DNA of 64,000 nucleotides from an uncultured Clostridium sp. (lineage in GTDB: Bacteria; Bacillota; Clostridia; UBA1212; UBA1255). The stretch spans positions 38,815 through 102,814 of the forward strand of contig UQSG01000004.1 of NCBI GenBank assembly GCA_900543695.1, read 5' to 3'. Under the pieces are notes generated by a model. That model did no database searches and was not told where the DNA came from. It worked only from the letters and a program-made list of their open reading frames with translations. Both the position numbers and the translations under genes were made by a program. Numbering within the stretch: position 1 is the first letter of the stretch; each line of letters starts with the position of its first letter. Positions 34,829 to 43,960 of this stretch are shown here, in pieces.

Positions 34829-36706
34829 TTATGAGACGCTTTTTCTCCATTTCAGCAGAAACGCAGAATGGATAATGACAAGAACGCTGCCCGCGTTATG
34901 TACAAGCGCGCCTATGACGGGATTTAAAACACCCGTGATTGCAAGCACGATAGCGGCAAAATTCAGCGCCATGGAAAAAATCAGATTGAGCCGAATCGTT
35001 TTCATCATTTTTCTGGATAGCGACACCAAATGAGGAAGCTCCTTGACTTCGTCATCCACCAAAGCAATATCCGCAGCATCTACGGCGATATCGCTGCCGA
35101 CGCCGCCCATGGCAATTCCCACATTGGCCTTTTTAAGCGCAGGCGCGTCGTTTACCCCGTCACCGATCATGCAGACGGATACGCCTTTTTCCTGAAACGC
35201 ATCGATATAACCGAGTTTGTCCTCGGGCAGGCAGTTCGCATGTACTTCCTGAATCTGAAGCTGTTCTGAAATGGCGGCCGCGGTATTTTCATTGTCGCCC
35301 GTCAGCAGAACAGGCGTTACGCCGATCCGGTACAACGCTTTTATCATATCGGCGCTTTCCTCCCGTACCGTATCAGACAAAGCAATATAGCCGGCAAGTC
35401 TGCGGTCCGCGGCAACATAAACGATCGTGCTCCCTTTTGCAAGGAGCGCTTCCTCTTCTCTTTCTGCGGTATGAGCAATGCCGTTTTCCGCAAGCATTTT
35501 TTCATTTCCGGCAAGGATTTCTCTGCCCTGCACAAACGCCAAAACGCCCTGTCCTGGCAGCATTTTAAAATCAGATGCATTGAGCGGCTCGCTATCGGCG
35601 CTCTGCCGATAGCAGCGGACGATGGCTTTCCCCAGCGGATGCTCAGAGTACTGCTCCGCGGCAGCCGCGAGGGCATACAAATGCGTTTCCGTATCATCAG
35701 AAAGGCTTTTGATGTGCGTTACCTGCGGCGTGCCGTGCGTGAGCGTCCCCGTTTTGTCAAAGGTAATGACAGAAATTTTTGCAAGGCGCTCCAGCGCGTC
35801 GCCCTCGCGCACCAGAAACCCGTGTTTTGTTGCATTCCCGATCGCCGCCATAATCGCCGTCGGCGTTGCAAGCACCAAAGAGCAGGGGCAGAACACAACG
35901 AGAATCGTCACTGCACGGATTATATTTCCGGAAATCAGCCAGGTAAGCGCGGCCGCGCTCAGAGCGATCCCTACGATCCAGGTTGCCCAGCGGTCCGCAA
36001 GGCCGACGATTTTGGCTTTCCCTGCGTCTGCGGATTGTACAAGCCGGATCATCCGCTGGATCGAGCTGTCCTCGCCGACTTTGGCCGCTTTCATTTCAAA
36101 TGCTCCATACTGATTTACCGTGCCGCTGGAGACTTCCTCTCCAACGGTTTTATCAACCGGCAGCGATTCGCCTGTCATAACGGCCTGATTGACCGATGTT
36201 TGTCCGCTGAGAATCGTTCCGTCGACGGGAACCGTTTCCCCCGGCAAAACGCGGAGCACGTCCCCGACCTTTACTTGCTCGGCCGGAATGATTTTTTCCG
36301 CGCCGTCCGTAAGGATTCTTGCCGTCTGCGGCGTCAAATGTACCAGCTTTTCGATGCCCGCGCGCGCTCTTGCGACGGTCAGCTCTTCCAGCAGACCACC
36401 AAGCTGCATAATAAACGCGACCTCACCCGCCGCGAAAATTTCACCGATGCAGACAGATGCGATCAGCGCCAGGGAAACGAGCACGTCGGCTTTGATGTCA
36501 AATTGCGTAACCAATCCGACGACCGCTTCCAGAATAATCGGAAGCCCGCAGAAAACAATCGCGAGCCATGCCGCGTCAAAAGGAAATGGCTGCAAAGAAA
36601 AGATGCTAAGCAGCAGAGCAAGGCCGGAAACAGCAAGCAGGACGGCATCCTTTTTGATCCCGCCAAGATTCAGCAGCCATTCGATTTTTTTCATAAAGTG
36701 TTTCAT
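34829..36706 (-). CDS. P1B-type heavy-metal-transporting ATPase without N-terminal metal-binding domain
   Basis: About 625 residues from the ATG at 36706. TGES actuator motif, transmembrane CPC motif (CPCSLVLATP), DKTGTLTHG phosphorylation site, the conserved SEHPLGKAI histidine loop, and MIGDGVNDAPAL. There is no CxxC heavy-metal-associated domain at the N-terminus. The last helix reads HNAGSVLVIIHS, unlike the copper consensus, so the exported metal (Zn, Mn, Cu or other) is uncertain. Promoter with embedded palindrome upstream; CsoR-like gene adjacent. Confidence 0.9.
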   Translation of the reverse strand: MKHFMKKIEWLLNLGGIKKDAVLLAVSGLALLLSIFSLQPFPFDAAWLAIVFCGLPIILEAVVGLVTQFDIKADVLVSLALIASVCIGEIFAAGEVAFIMQLGGLLEELTVARARAGIEKLVHLTPQTARILTDGAEKIIPAEQVKVGDVLRVLPGETVPVDGTILSGQTSVNQAVMTGESLPVDKTVGEEVSSGTVNQYGAFEMKAAKVGEDSSIQRMIRLVQSADAGKAKIVGLADRWATWIVGIALSAAALTWLISGNIIRAVTILVVFCPCSLVLATPTAIMAAIGNATKHGFLVREGDALERLAKISVITFDKTGTLTHGTPQVTHIKSLSDDTETHLYALAAAAEQYSEHPLGKAIVRCYRQSADSEPLNASDFKMLPGQGVLAFVQGREILAGNEKMLAENGIAHTAEREEEALLAKGSTIVYVAADRRLAGYIALSDTVREESADMIKALYRIGVTPVLLTGDNENTAAAISEQLQIQEVHANCLPEDKLGYIDAFQEKGVSVCMIGDGVNDAPALKKANVGIAMGGVGSDIAVDAADIALVDDEVKELPHLVSLSRKMMKTIRLNLIFSMALNFAAIVLAITGVLNPVIGALVHNAGSVLVIIHSAFLLKWRKSVS

Positions 36707-36745
36707 CTCACGCCCTCTTTCCACGCTGACAATCTTTACGGGCAA

Positions 36746-36774
36746 ATTATACATATACGGGTATAGGTTGTCAA
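36746..36774 (-). promoter_or_regulatory. Promoter of the metal ATPase with a palindrome between -35 and -10
   Basis: Minus strand: TTGACA (36769-36774), 17-bp spacer, TATAAT (36746-36751). The spacer contains TATAC-GG-GTATA (36754-36765), a compact palindrome placed where a repressor such as the adjacent CsoR-like protein would block RNA polymerase. Confidence 0.7.
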
Positions 36775-36829
36775 GAAGGAAAAATAAAATACAGCCAGCC
36801 GCGGCTGTATCCTGTAAATGAACGCGTAT

Positions 36830-37105
36830 TTACTGCATGTTGGCAAAGCGCTCTACCGCTTTGGTAAAATTTTCGATGGTTTTATCCGCGTCTCCGTGCG
36901 CAAGGCCGTCCCTGACGCAATGTTTGATATGTCCTTCCAGCACAACCTGACCGACCTTGTTCAAAGCAGATTTTGCCGCATTGATCTGGGAAAGAATATC
37001 CTCGCACGGCACGTCTTCGTCGACCATTCTGTCGATCGCCTGAACCTGCCCGACGATCTTTTTTAATCTGCGGTGAAGATTATCCGAATCCATACATTGC
37101 TTCAT
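36830..37105 (-). CDS. CsoR/RcnR family metal-sensing repressor
   Basis: 91 residues, all-helical CsoR fold: HRRLKKIVGQVQAIDRMV, then VPCEDILSQINAAKSALNK, then EGHIKHCV. The Cys / His / Cys ligands (C37, H62, C66 approximately) match copper-type CsoR; sulfide- or other-metal-sensing relatives cannot be excluded. Directly upstream of the ATPase, which it probably represses. Confidence 0.9.
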   Translation of the reverse strand: MKQCMDSDNLHRRLKKIVGQVQAIDRMVDEDVPCEDILSQINAAKSALNKVGQVVLEGHIKHCVRDGLAHGDADKTIENFTKAVERFANMQ

Positions 37106-37243
37106 ATCGTTTCCTCCGTAGCGTCAGATGCGTATTTTATTATACGAATAAACACGTTCCTGTCAAGATGACCGGGCCGCCGCTTCGCATACTGCCTCAG
37201 CGGCATACGGACCGTCAGGATTATTGCAATGTGAATGATCAAA

Positions 37244-39034
37244 TCATTTTACCATCGTCCAGACGAGCAGATCTGCAGCGCCCCGATTGCAGATGCTGAA
37301 GTACGGAATAAGCCTTGCGGTGAATTTTATCCGGCTGCTGCTTTTAAGCCGATACAGCTCCGCCGTTTTTTCTCTGCGCTCCGCATCGATATAAATCACG
37401 GGCGCAGGGAGCCCCTCTTCTTCTCTTATTTCAATGCGTCCGGATTCCAGCAGCGTGATGTCTCTTAAATTTTCACCGTTATCGATGCCCTCCATGCAAT
37501 ATACCAGCGGGCCTCTCATCACAGCGAACCGGCCGGAGCTATCCTGCGCATTGGGGTTTGCTTCGATAAAATGGAGCTTCATTGGCAGATCTACCACAGC
37601 GCTTTCCCCATTCGTCAGACGGAATCTGACAAACCCGTTTTCGGTTTCCCCTTTATACTCTGTACACCAGCCCGGGATTCTTACATACAGCGTCATCGGC
37701 TCGCCGTAATATTGAAATTCTATTTTCCCGTCTGCAGGGTAATGGGTCTTCTGAATCAGCCTGGCTTCCCTGCCGCCTATCGTGAGCCTGGTTTCGGCAG
37801 AGGCAAACTGGCTGCAATAAACCGTATCTTCGTCTATTGTATACATATATCTGGGAAGCGAGGCCAGCATGCGTACGACATTGGGCGGACAGCAGGAGCA
37901 TTGAAATACTTTGACGCGCTCAGACGGGGGCTGAAATCCCCCTTTGCGGTTATATTTCTTCTGATCGATTTCCAGAGGGTTTGTATAGAAAAATTTATCG
38001 CCGCTTAAAGAAACCCCTGAAAGAAAGCCATTGTAATAAATGCGCTCGATCGTGTCGCCGTAAAGAGCGTTTGCCTCCAGCTGCTGCATTTCACCGGCAA
38101 ACAGGGCAAGCGAGATCGCTGCGCAGGTTTCATTGTAAACGCTTGTATTGGGCAGATCGTATTGATAGGAGAAGGCTTCTTCCGTATATTCAGAGCCAAC
38201 GCCGCCGGTTATGCTCATTTTACTGTTAACGATATCGGAAAACACCCGGCTGCAGGCAGCCTTCAGCCCGGCGTCGCCGTCGATTCCCGCCAGCATTGCC
38301 ATAGCGGTGTAGAGATAGCCCGCCCTTACGGCGTGTCCTCCGGCCTCGCGAATTTCTCTGACTGGAATATTGTCCTGGGCGTAAACGCTTCTGCTGTTTT
38401 TTTCTTTTTCGTTATTGCCGCGGCTGTTAATAAAAAAACGCGCAAGCGCAAGATGCTTTTGATCTTTTGTATGCTCATAAAGCTTTAAAAGCGCCAATTC
38501 AATTTCTTCATGTCCCGGAGTGACGAATCCGGCGCTCTGTTCTTCTACAAAAATCCGGTAGATATAGTCAACATTTTTGAGCATGCACTTCAGCAGCCGA
38601 TCTTTGCCCGTAGCAGTATGGTAAGCAATTGCCGCTTCGATAAGATGTCCGGTGCAGTAAAGCTCATGGTCGGAGCGGCGGGAGAAAATTGCGGAAGGCT
38701 CGAGCGTCAGAAAATACGAGTTGAAATATCCGTCTTCACGCTGATTCTTTTCAATCAGCCCGGCCGTGTGATCGATGATTTCTTCCAGCTCTTCGTCTCT
38801 CTTTTTTTCAATCAGGAAGGCGGCTCCCTCGATCCATTTAGCCACATCAGAGTCCCAGAATATATGGGGCTTGTTCGGCTGTCCTTCCCGCCAGCCGCAG
38901 CGAAATGCATCAAAGCGTCCCGTTTCGCGAAAGCGTTCATATACGCTGTGTACGGTTACGTTTCTTACAAGCTCCGAATAAAATTTCCAGAATCCGTCTT
39001 TTATTTCTGTACAGGCAAAGTATAAGTTTTTCAA
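37244..39034 (-). CDS. GH127 beta-L-arabinofuranosidase family enzyme (DUF1680)
   Basis: 596 residues with the GH127 (alpha/alpha)6-barrel features: WREGQPNKPHIFWDSDVAKW, CTGHLIEAAIAYH, and the zinc/catalytic cysteines, namely the YNETCAA glutamate-cysteine pair (near 305-309) and CSCCPPNVVR (near 388-397). A C-terminal beta-sandwich follows. It would release terminal beta-L-arabinofuranose from plant glycans after import, as no signal peptide is seen. The start is a TTG with GGAGGT 6 nt upstream. Confidence 0.92.
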   Translation of the reverse strand: MKNLYFACTEIKDGFWKFYSELVRNVTVHSVYERFRETGRFDAFRCGWREGQPNKPHIFWDSDVAKWIEGAAFLIEKKRDEELEEIIDHTAGLIEKNQREDGYFNSYFLTLEPSAIFSRRSDHELYCTGHLIEAAIAYHTATGKDRLLKCMLKNVDYIYRIFVEEQSAGFVTPGHEEIELALLKLYEHTKDQKHLALARFFINSRGNNEKEKNSRSVYAQDNIPVREIREAGGHAVRAGYLYTAMAMLAGIDGDAGLKAACSRVFSDIVNSKMSITGGVGSEYTEEAFSYQYDLPNTSVYNETCAAISLALFAGEMQQLEANALYGDTIERIYYNGFLSGVSLSGDKFFYTNPLEIDQKKYNRKGGFQPPSERVKVFQCSCCPPNVVRMLASLPRYMYTIDEDTVYCSQFASAETRLTIGGREARLIQKTHYPADGKIEFQYYGEPMTLYVRIPGWCTEYKGETENGFVRFRLTNGESAVVDLPMKLHFIEANPNAQDSSGRFAVMRGPLVYCMEGIDNGENLRDITLLESGRIEIREEEGLPAPVIYIDAERREKTAELYRLKSSSRIKFTARLIPYFSICNRGAADLLVWTMVK

Positions 39035-39424
39035 AGCGGCACCTCCTGCAGTAAAATTGCTGATACGAACGGCATTTAATGTTATTGCTATTATAGCATT
39101 TATATCTTTTACGTAAACCGGGGAATTGCATATTCGGCAAAATACAGCAGAAAAATTTTTATTTTGAGAGCGAACGGATCCGCTCTGACCGGGTCACGGT
39201 TCGCACAGGTTCCTTTCATCGCTCTCGCTCTGTCAAAAGCCGCGGACTTTACAGGCACACGTTTTGGCTGCACGGCAATACCCAAGGAGCTTGAGCAAAA
39301 TAGCATGGAAAAGGGCGGCGCCGCTTGTATTTACCAGGGGAAGCCGGGAGTTTTTTAATTATCTGCCAAACGAAATGCAGGCCGCAGGTACGCCCGGCGA
39401 GGGTTCTGGTCTTTGCCGGCCTGA
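39035..39424. other. Intergenic stretch without a gene
   Basis: About 390 bp between the GH127 start and the end of the GH32-SGNH gene. Short open frames on both strands (about 65 codons near 39110-39360) lack ribosome sites and homology that I recognise. Composition changes here from the GC-richer flank to the AT-richer fructan locus, so this may be the edge of an acquired segment. Confidence 0.4.
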
Positions 39425-42184
39425 TCATTCTGAAAAATCCTCGCCCGGACAGAGGAATGCTGCAAGCTCCCGGGCAATAACCTGAAAGCCGTCCTGATTC
39501 GGATGTAAACCGTCAAATAAATACTGGTCTGCAGTTTTCTCTGTAATCGCACTTGTATTATAAAAATCAAGCACAGGAATCTGGAAATCAGCACAAACAT
39601 CAATGATCGCCTGCACATAAGCAGCAAGCCCCAGCCCCAGCGCATTTTTATCATGAACGCCTGTGCCTGGAGGATTTGTACGCTGTAAAGGCGTGGCAAA
39701 CACAATCAAAGAATCGGGATGCTGCGCAGTCAGAATTTCACAGACCTTTCTGACAGATCCGCAGAAAGTCTCCGTCGAGGCCTCGTCGTCCACAGAGCCT
39801 ATGGGAGCGCCAACATGGAAATCGTTTGTACCGCCAAATACAAATATAAGATCCACATCCTCCTTAATATCCTCAGCACGCTGAGTAAAAGACCTGTCAA
39901 GTCCGGTCAGCTGCGTACCGCCAACAGCATAGGTATAGCCGCGGGAGGTATTCAGATAACGCCGCACCAGACTCTGGTAACCATTCATTTCCGTTATACT
40001 GTCACCAAGAAAAGCAATCCTTTTGCCCTCCCAATAAGACTTGCCCTGTTTAGATTCAGGCAGCGGCACAATTGCAGACAAAGCGGATCCGGACGCAGCT
40101 TCATCAATCGAAGTATTCGCACTCGAGCCTGAGGAACGGCGTGCCCGCATAACGATCATGCCTGCGAGGAAAGCCAGCACGCATACAGCAAGCACAATAA
40201 TAACTACAGTCAAAATGCTGTTGATATTTGATTTCGTTCCGTCCTGCGGATGATTCCCCCCCTGTTTCAGTCCGCTGAAATGAATAGAATCCAGCTTATA
40301 AACCGTCATTGAATCAACAGTAACATCGCCATTTTGCACATAAAAAGCCATACCGTTTGACCCGTCAGAAGGATAAATCTGAGTGTTAATGACGGCATCG
40401 CCGTTATTTCCATATATATCAATGATAGAAGTATCTACAAAAATACGCAAAGTTACCTTGCCATCACAGGGCTTCATATCCACAGATATGATCTCTCCGC
40501 CTTCACTTATTGCAATGCCTGATTGAGTGCGGTCGAGAAGCAGCTTTTTATCTGTAACATTGTAATGAATCACAGTTTCCTCATCTGTTCCTGTTCTTAC
40601 GCGGAAGCCAAAGCCCGCAGCAGATCCCAAAGTAAAAGTCGCTTCAATTTCAAACAGCTCTCCTTCCATGCCGGCCAGCAAATCAGAATCGCTGTCAGAG
40701 ACTTTTATATCCTTCGTTTGAAACATGGCGTCTGGATATCTGAGCTTATTCAGCTCCTCTACAGGAATCTGCATGATTTTATATTCTCCGTCATCATAAA
40801 TAAGCTTCAGCTCAACAGGCAGCGTATGAGTCCCCAGCCAATTTTTAATATTGCCGGTTTCATAGTCGTTAAACGTATTCCAGTCACGAATCCAGCTTAC
40901 GGCAATGCGGCGGCCTTTCGCATCATTAAAAAATGTCTGTTGTGCATACACAGCACAGCAGCCGTTGATTGGCTTTTCAAGCTGAGCATATTCGCAGTTA
41001 AATTCAAATTTGCCTTCAGCGTCCTTTACTAGCTCCCCTATGGCATAAATGGTTCTGCTGTTGCCATCATTATACAAAGCGCCCATATACACCCATTTAA
41101 CATTATTTTCATCACCATTTACTGCCAGGGGAAAGAAATCCGGACATTCTGCGTCGATTGGAGCTCTGCCGTTTTTTAAAGTTGTATTATACGTCCAGTT
41201 TATTAAATCCGGCGACGTAAACAGACGCGCAGGACCGCCGCCTACAACCATAAGCCAGATACCGCCGTTTTCAAAGCTGTCATCTTCATACCAAATAACT
41301 TTTGGATCTCTGAAACCGCCGCTGTATCGGTTTCTTTCATTTTTGATAACAGGATTACCCTCATATTTAATCCATGTCACACCGTTATCTTTAGAATATG
41401 CCATGCTCTGGTTCTGGTCACCGTAAGACGAATCTCCAAACTTGCCGGAATACGATGTATAAAAAAGCACCATGCGGGCCTCAGGCGGCGTACTGTCATC
41501 AAATAAACCCGACGTATTGTTATAATCAATTACCGCAGAACCGGAATATGCCTCTCCCCATTCATCAGGATAAATGGCAATCGGCATTTCCTCCCAGTAT
41601 ACTAAATCCTTTGAAACTGCATGAGCCCAAACCTTTGTCTCCTGGTCAGGTATCAGATTTGCAGCATACTGATAGTACAAATGATATTCCCCCGTAGCCG
41701 CATTGTAAACCAGACCGTTAGGATCGTTCTGCAAAAAAATCGGCGGTGTGTGATGGAATTGCGGACGGTACGTTTCCTTATATAAAATTTCCGGATCCTG
41801 AGCTCTTTTAATAGTAATCACAGCACTTTCCACAGTACCATCGGCAGCTGTCACTTCAATTGTGATAAATGTATTCCCCACGCCCAGCGCTATTGGAGAA
41901 GAAGCAGCGCCAGATTTAACAGAATCATTATTAATCTTAACAGAAGACCCCTCCGCTGCAGTTACAGTTACTTCCACTGAACTGACGGCGTATGGCACAT
42001 CAGCCAGAAAATTGCTGTCTGAAAATTCCGTACTTTTTAATGTTACACCTGGAATCTGTATATTCAAAATATGTTTAAAATTCATTTTTATTCCTCCTTC
42101 AGCTGCGGCACTTATATAAATAACTGCAGATACAGATACAATTAAAACTGTTAATATAAATAAAAAGCGGCATCGAGTTTTCAT
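39425..42184 (-). CDS. Multidomain GH32 fructanase fused across a membrane helix to an SGNH hydrolase
   Basis: 919 residues. Signal peptide (1-28); cadherin-like beta-sandwich (about 33-127); GH32 five-blade propeller and C-terminal sandwich (about 140-635). Catalytic set intact: NDPNG with nucleophile D154, RDP (292-294), EC with acid/base E346. One membrane helix (656-679) is followed by RARR, then an SGNH/GDSL esterase domain (720-919): GDS with S729, the glycine block near 755, GGTND (784-788), DGLH (891-894). The basic residues after the helix predict that the esterase faces the cytoplasm, an odd arrangement. ATGA overlap with the preceding GH32 gene. Confidence 0.88.
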   Translation of the reverse strand: MKTRCRFLFILTVLIVSVSAVIYISAAAEGGIKMNFKHILNIQIPGVTLKSTEFSDSNFLADVPYAVSSVEVTVTAAEGSSVKINNDSVKSGAASSPIALGVGNTFITIEVTAADGTVESAVITIKRAQDPEILYKETYRPQFHHTPPIFLQNDPNGLVYNAATGEYHLYYQYAANLIPDQETKVWAHAVSKDLVYWEEMPIAIYPDEWGEAYSGSAVIDYNNTSGLFDDSTPPEARMVLFYTSYSGKFGDSSYGDQNQSMAYSKDNGVTWIKYEGNPVIKNERNRYSGGFRDPKVIWYEDDSFENGGIWLMVVGGGPARLFTSPDLINWTYNTTLKNGRAPIDAECPDFFPLAVNGDENNVKWVYMGALYNDGNSRTIYAIGELVKDAEGKFEFNCEYAQLEKPINGCCAVYAQQTFFNDAKGRRIAVSWIRDWNTFNDYETGNIKNWLGTHTLPVELKLIYDDGEYKIMQIPVEELNKLRYPDAMFQTKDIKVSDSDSDLLAGMEGELFEIEATFTLGSAAGFGFRVRTGTDEETVIHYNVTDKKLLLDRTQSGIAISEGGEIISVDMKPCDGKVTLRIFVDTSIIDIYGNNGDAVINTQIYPSDGSNGMAFYVQNGDVTVDSMTVYKLDSIHFSGLKQGGNHPQDGTKSNINSILTVVIIVLAVCVLAFLAGMIVMRARRSSGSSANTSIDEAASGSALSAIVPLPESKQGKSYWEGKRIAFLGDSITEMNGYQSLVRRYLNTSRGYTYAVGGTQLTGLDRSFTQRAEDIKEDVDLIFVFGGTNDFHVGAPIGSVDDEASTETFCGSVRKVCEILTAQHPDSLIVFATPLQRTNPPGTGVHDKNALGLGLAAYVQAIIDVCADFQIPVLDFYNTSAITEKTADQYLFDGLHPNQDGFQVIARELAAFLCPGEDFSE

Positions 42185-43935
42185 TCTGAATCTCCTTCCG
42201 GTTTATTTTTTTTCTTAATAAGCATGCCAGCACCGCATAAACCAATCAGTGCAGTACCCAATACAGCAGCTACTATGATCAGAATCATCTCGGTAGTATT
42301 CATATCCCCGCTGTCACTTGCGTCAGTCGTAAAAGGTTCTGAAGGATAAGGAGTATAATTCACTGTATAATCCTTGTTCCAAGCAGATTTCATCTCATAA
42401 ATATTAAGAGATTTAATAGTAGCCTCTCCTCCTGAGGACCGCAGTCTAAGGCCCACAGAGCTTTTGGCCGGATAAATTAGTCCATGGAGAGAATTTGCTC
42501 CTGTGTCTGTAAAAATATCTACAACAGACCTGTCTACATATATTTGCATATGCACAGTACCGTTTTCCGATAAAGGTACAATAGTACTTGTATTTTCCTT
42601 TATAAAAGCGCCGGATTCACTTCTTACAAGAGTCATCATACCGGATTTGGCGTTATAGCTTACGGTAGTTTTCTCATCACCGCCGGCACGCAAATCAAAA
42701 ACAATACGGCTGGCAGTGCCTGGATCAAAAACAATATCAATATATAACAGCTCGCCCGTAACCGCTGACACTTTTTCATATGTACCGGAGAATGTTTCAT
42801 TTGAAACCTCCAGCAACGCCGTATCCCCCTTTAAAGCGTTCAATTCCTCGACAGGATACGCCCTGAGCTGATACTCGCCATCTGCATCTTTAAGCAATTT
42901 CATTTCCATGGGCAACGATTGAACACCGTCCCACGCCTTCTCACCTAAGTTATTTTCTTCCTTAGAACTTAAATCAATCATCCAATATACAGCAATCCTT
43001 CTGCCTTTAGGATCATTAAAGAATGTCTGCGCCGCATACATATCAGTGGGCAAATTCATCAGCGTCAGCATATTTGTTTCTGCTTTAAATGTAAACTTAC
43101 TCTCTGAATCTTTTATAAGCTCACCTACAACATAGCTTCTGCCTGCCGCACTGTAAATCCACTTGTCAGCGTCTGATTCGTCGCCCTGCACAGAAAGGGG
43201 GTAAAAGTCGGGACACTCTGATTCAATAGGCGTTGTACCGTCCATATATGTCATAGTGCTGTTATACGTCCAGTTTTTAAGATCAGGTGAAGTAAAAATG
43301 CGAGCCTTGCCGCCTGCAACCACCATGAGCCAAATGCCTCCGTTTTGATAGCTGTCATCTTCATACCATATCACTTTCGGGTCGCGGAATCCGCCGTCAT
43401 ATATTGTATTGCCGTCGCGAACACTGCCTAAAACAGGATTGCCTTCATATTTTGTCCATGTCAAACCATTATCTTTGGAATACGCAATACCTTGCTTTTC
43501 GAAGCCTTGTGTGGTGTCACCGCCTGCATATGTAAACAAAGCCACCATGCGGGCACCTGCAGGCGTACTGTCATCGAAAAATCCGGATGTATTATATTTA
43601 TCAATAACGCAGGAACCGGACCATATACTGCCTATATCATCCGGCGAAATAGCCGCTTGCAGCTCCTGCCAGTGTACTAAATCTTTTGATACGGCATGCC
43701 CCCAGTATTTTGCGTTCTGATCTTCTTCCAGCGTTTGGCAATACTGGTAAAACATATGATACTCTTTTGTTGCCTCATTATATACAAGACCATTCGGGTC
43801 GTTCATCCAATTACGCATGGGCGAATAATGATATTGCGCTCTGTATTCTTGATCATAATCAAATTCTTCTGCCTGCATTGAAAATATACCTATAATAACG
43901 TAAGTTAAAACTAAAATACTAAAAAACCTTTTCAT
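42181..43935 (-). CDS. Secreted membrane-anchored GH32 fructanase
   Basis: 584 residues: signal peptide (about 1-22), GH32 catalytic propeller starting YRAQYHYSPMRNWMNDPNG (nucleophile D46), RDP (184-186), ESEC (acid/base E240), C-terminal beta-sandwich (about 370-520), then a membrane helix (about 552-573) and basic tail KKKNKPEGDSE. It would cleave levan or inulin at the cell surface. Middle gene of three consecutive GH32 genes behind the operator at 45491-45529. Confidence 0.93.
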   Translation of the reverse strand: MKRFFSILVLTYVIIGIFSMQAEEFDYDQEYRAQYHYSPMRNWMNDPNGLVYNEATKEYHMFYQYCQTLEEDQNAKYWGHAVSKDLVHWQELQAAISPDDIGSIWSGSCVIDKYNTSGFFDDSTPAGARMVALFTYAGGDTTQGFEKQGIAYSKDNGLTWTKYEGNPVLGSVRDGNTIYDGGFRDPKVIWYEDDSYQNGGIWLMVVAGGKARIFTSPDLKNWTYNSTMTYMDGTTPIESECPDFYPLSVQGDESDADKWIYSAAGRSYVVGELIKDSESKFTFKAETNMLTLMNLPTDMYAAQTFFNDPKGRRIAVYWMIDLSSKEENNLGEKAWDGVQSLPMEMKLLKDADGEYQLRAYPVEELNALKGDTALLEVSNETFSGTYEKVSAVTGELLYIDIVFDPGTASRIVFDLRAGGDEKTTVSYNAKSGMMTLVRSESGAFIKENTSTIVPLSENGTVHMQIYVDRSVVDIFTDTGANSLHGLIYPAKSSVGLRLRSSGGEATIKSLNIYEMKSAWNKDYTVNYTPYPSEPFTTDASDSGDMNTTEMILIIVAAVLGTALIGLCGAGMLIKKKNKPEGDSE

Positions 43936-43960
43936 TTTAAATTTACAGCCCCCGATATAA

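Noticed and set aside
35471..36766. Open frame of 431 codons opposite the metal ATPase
   Set aside because: Shadow of the ATPase reading frame with Arg/Asn/Gln-heavy composition and no family features.
39109..39358. Short frames on both strands in the 39-kb gap
   Set aside because: No ribosome site, no recognised family, and both strands are open by chance over the same stretch.
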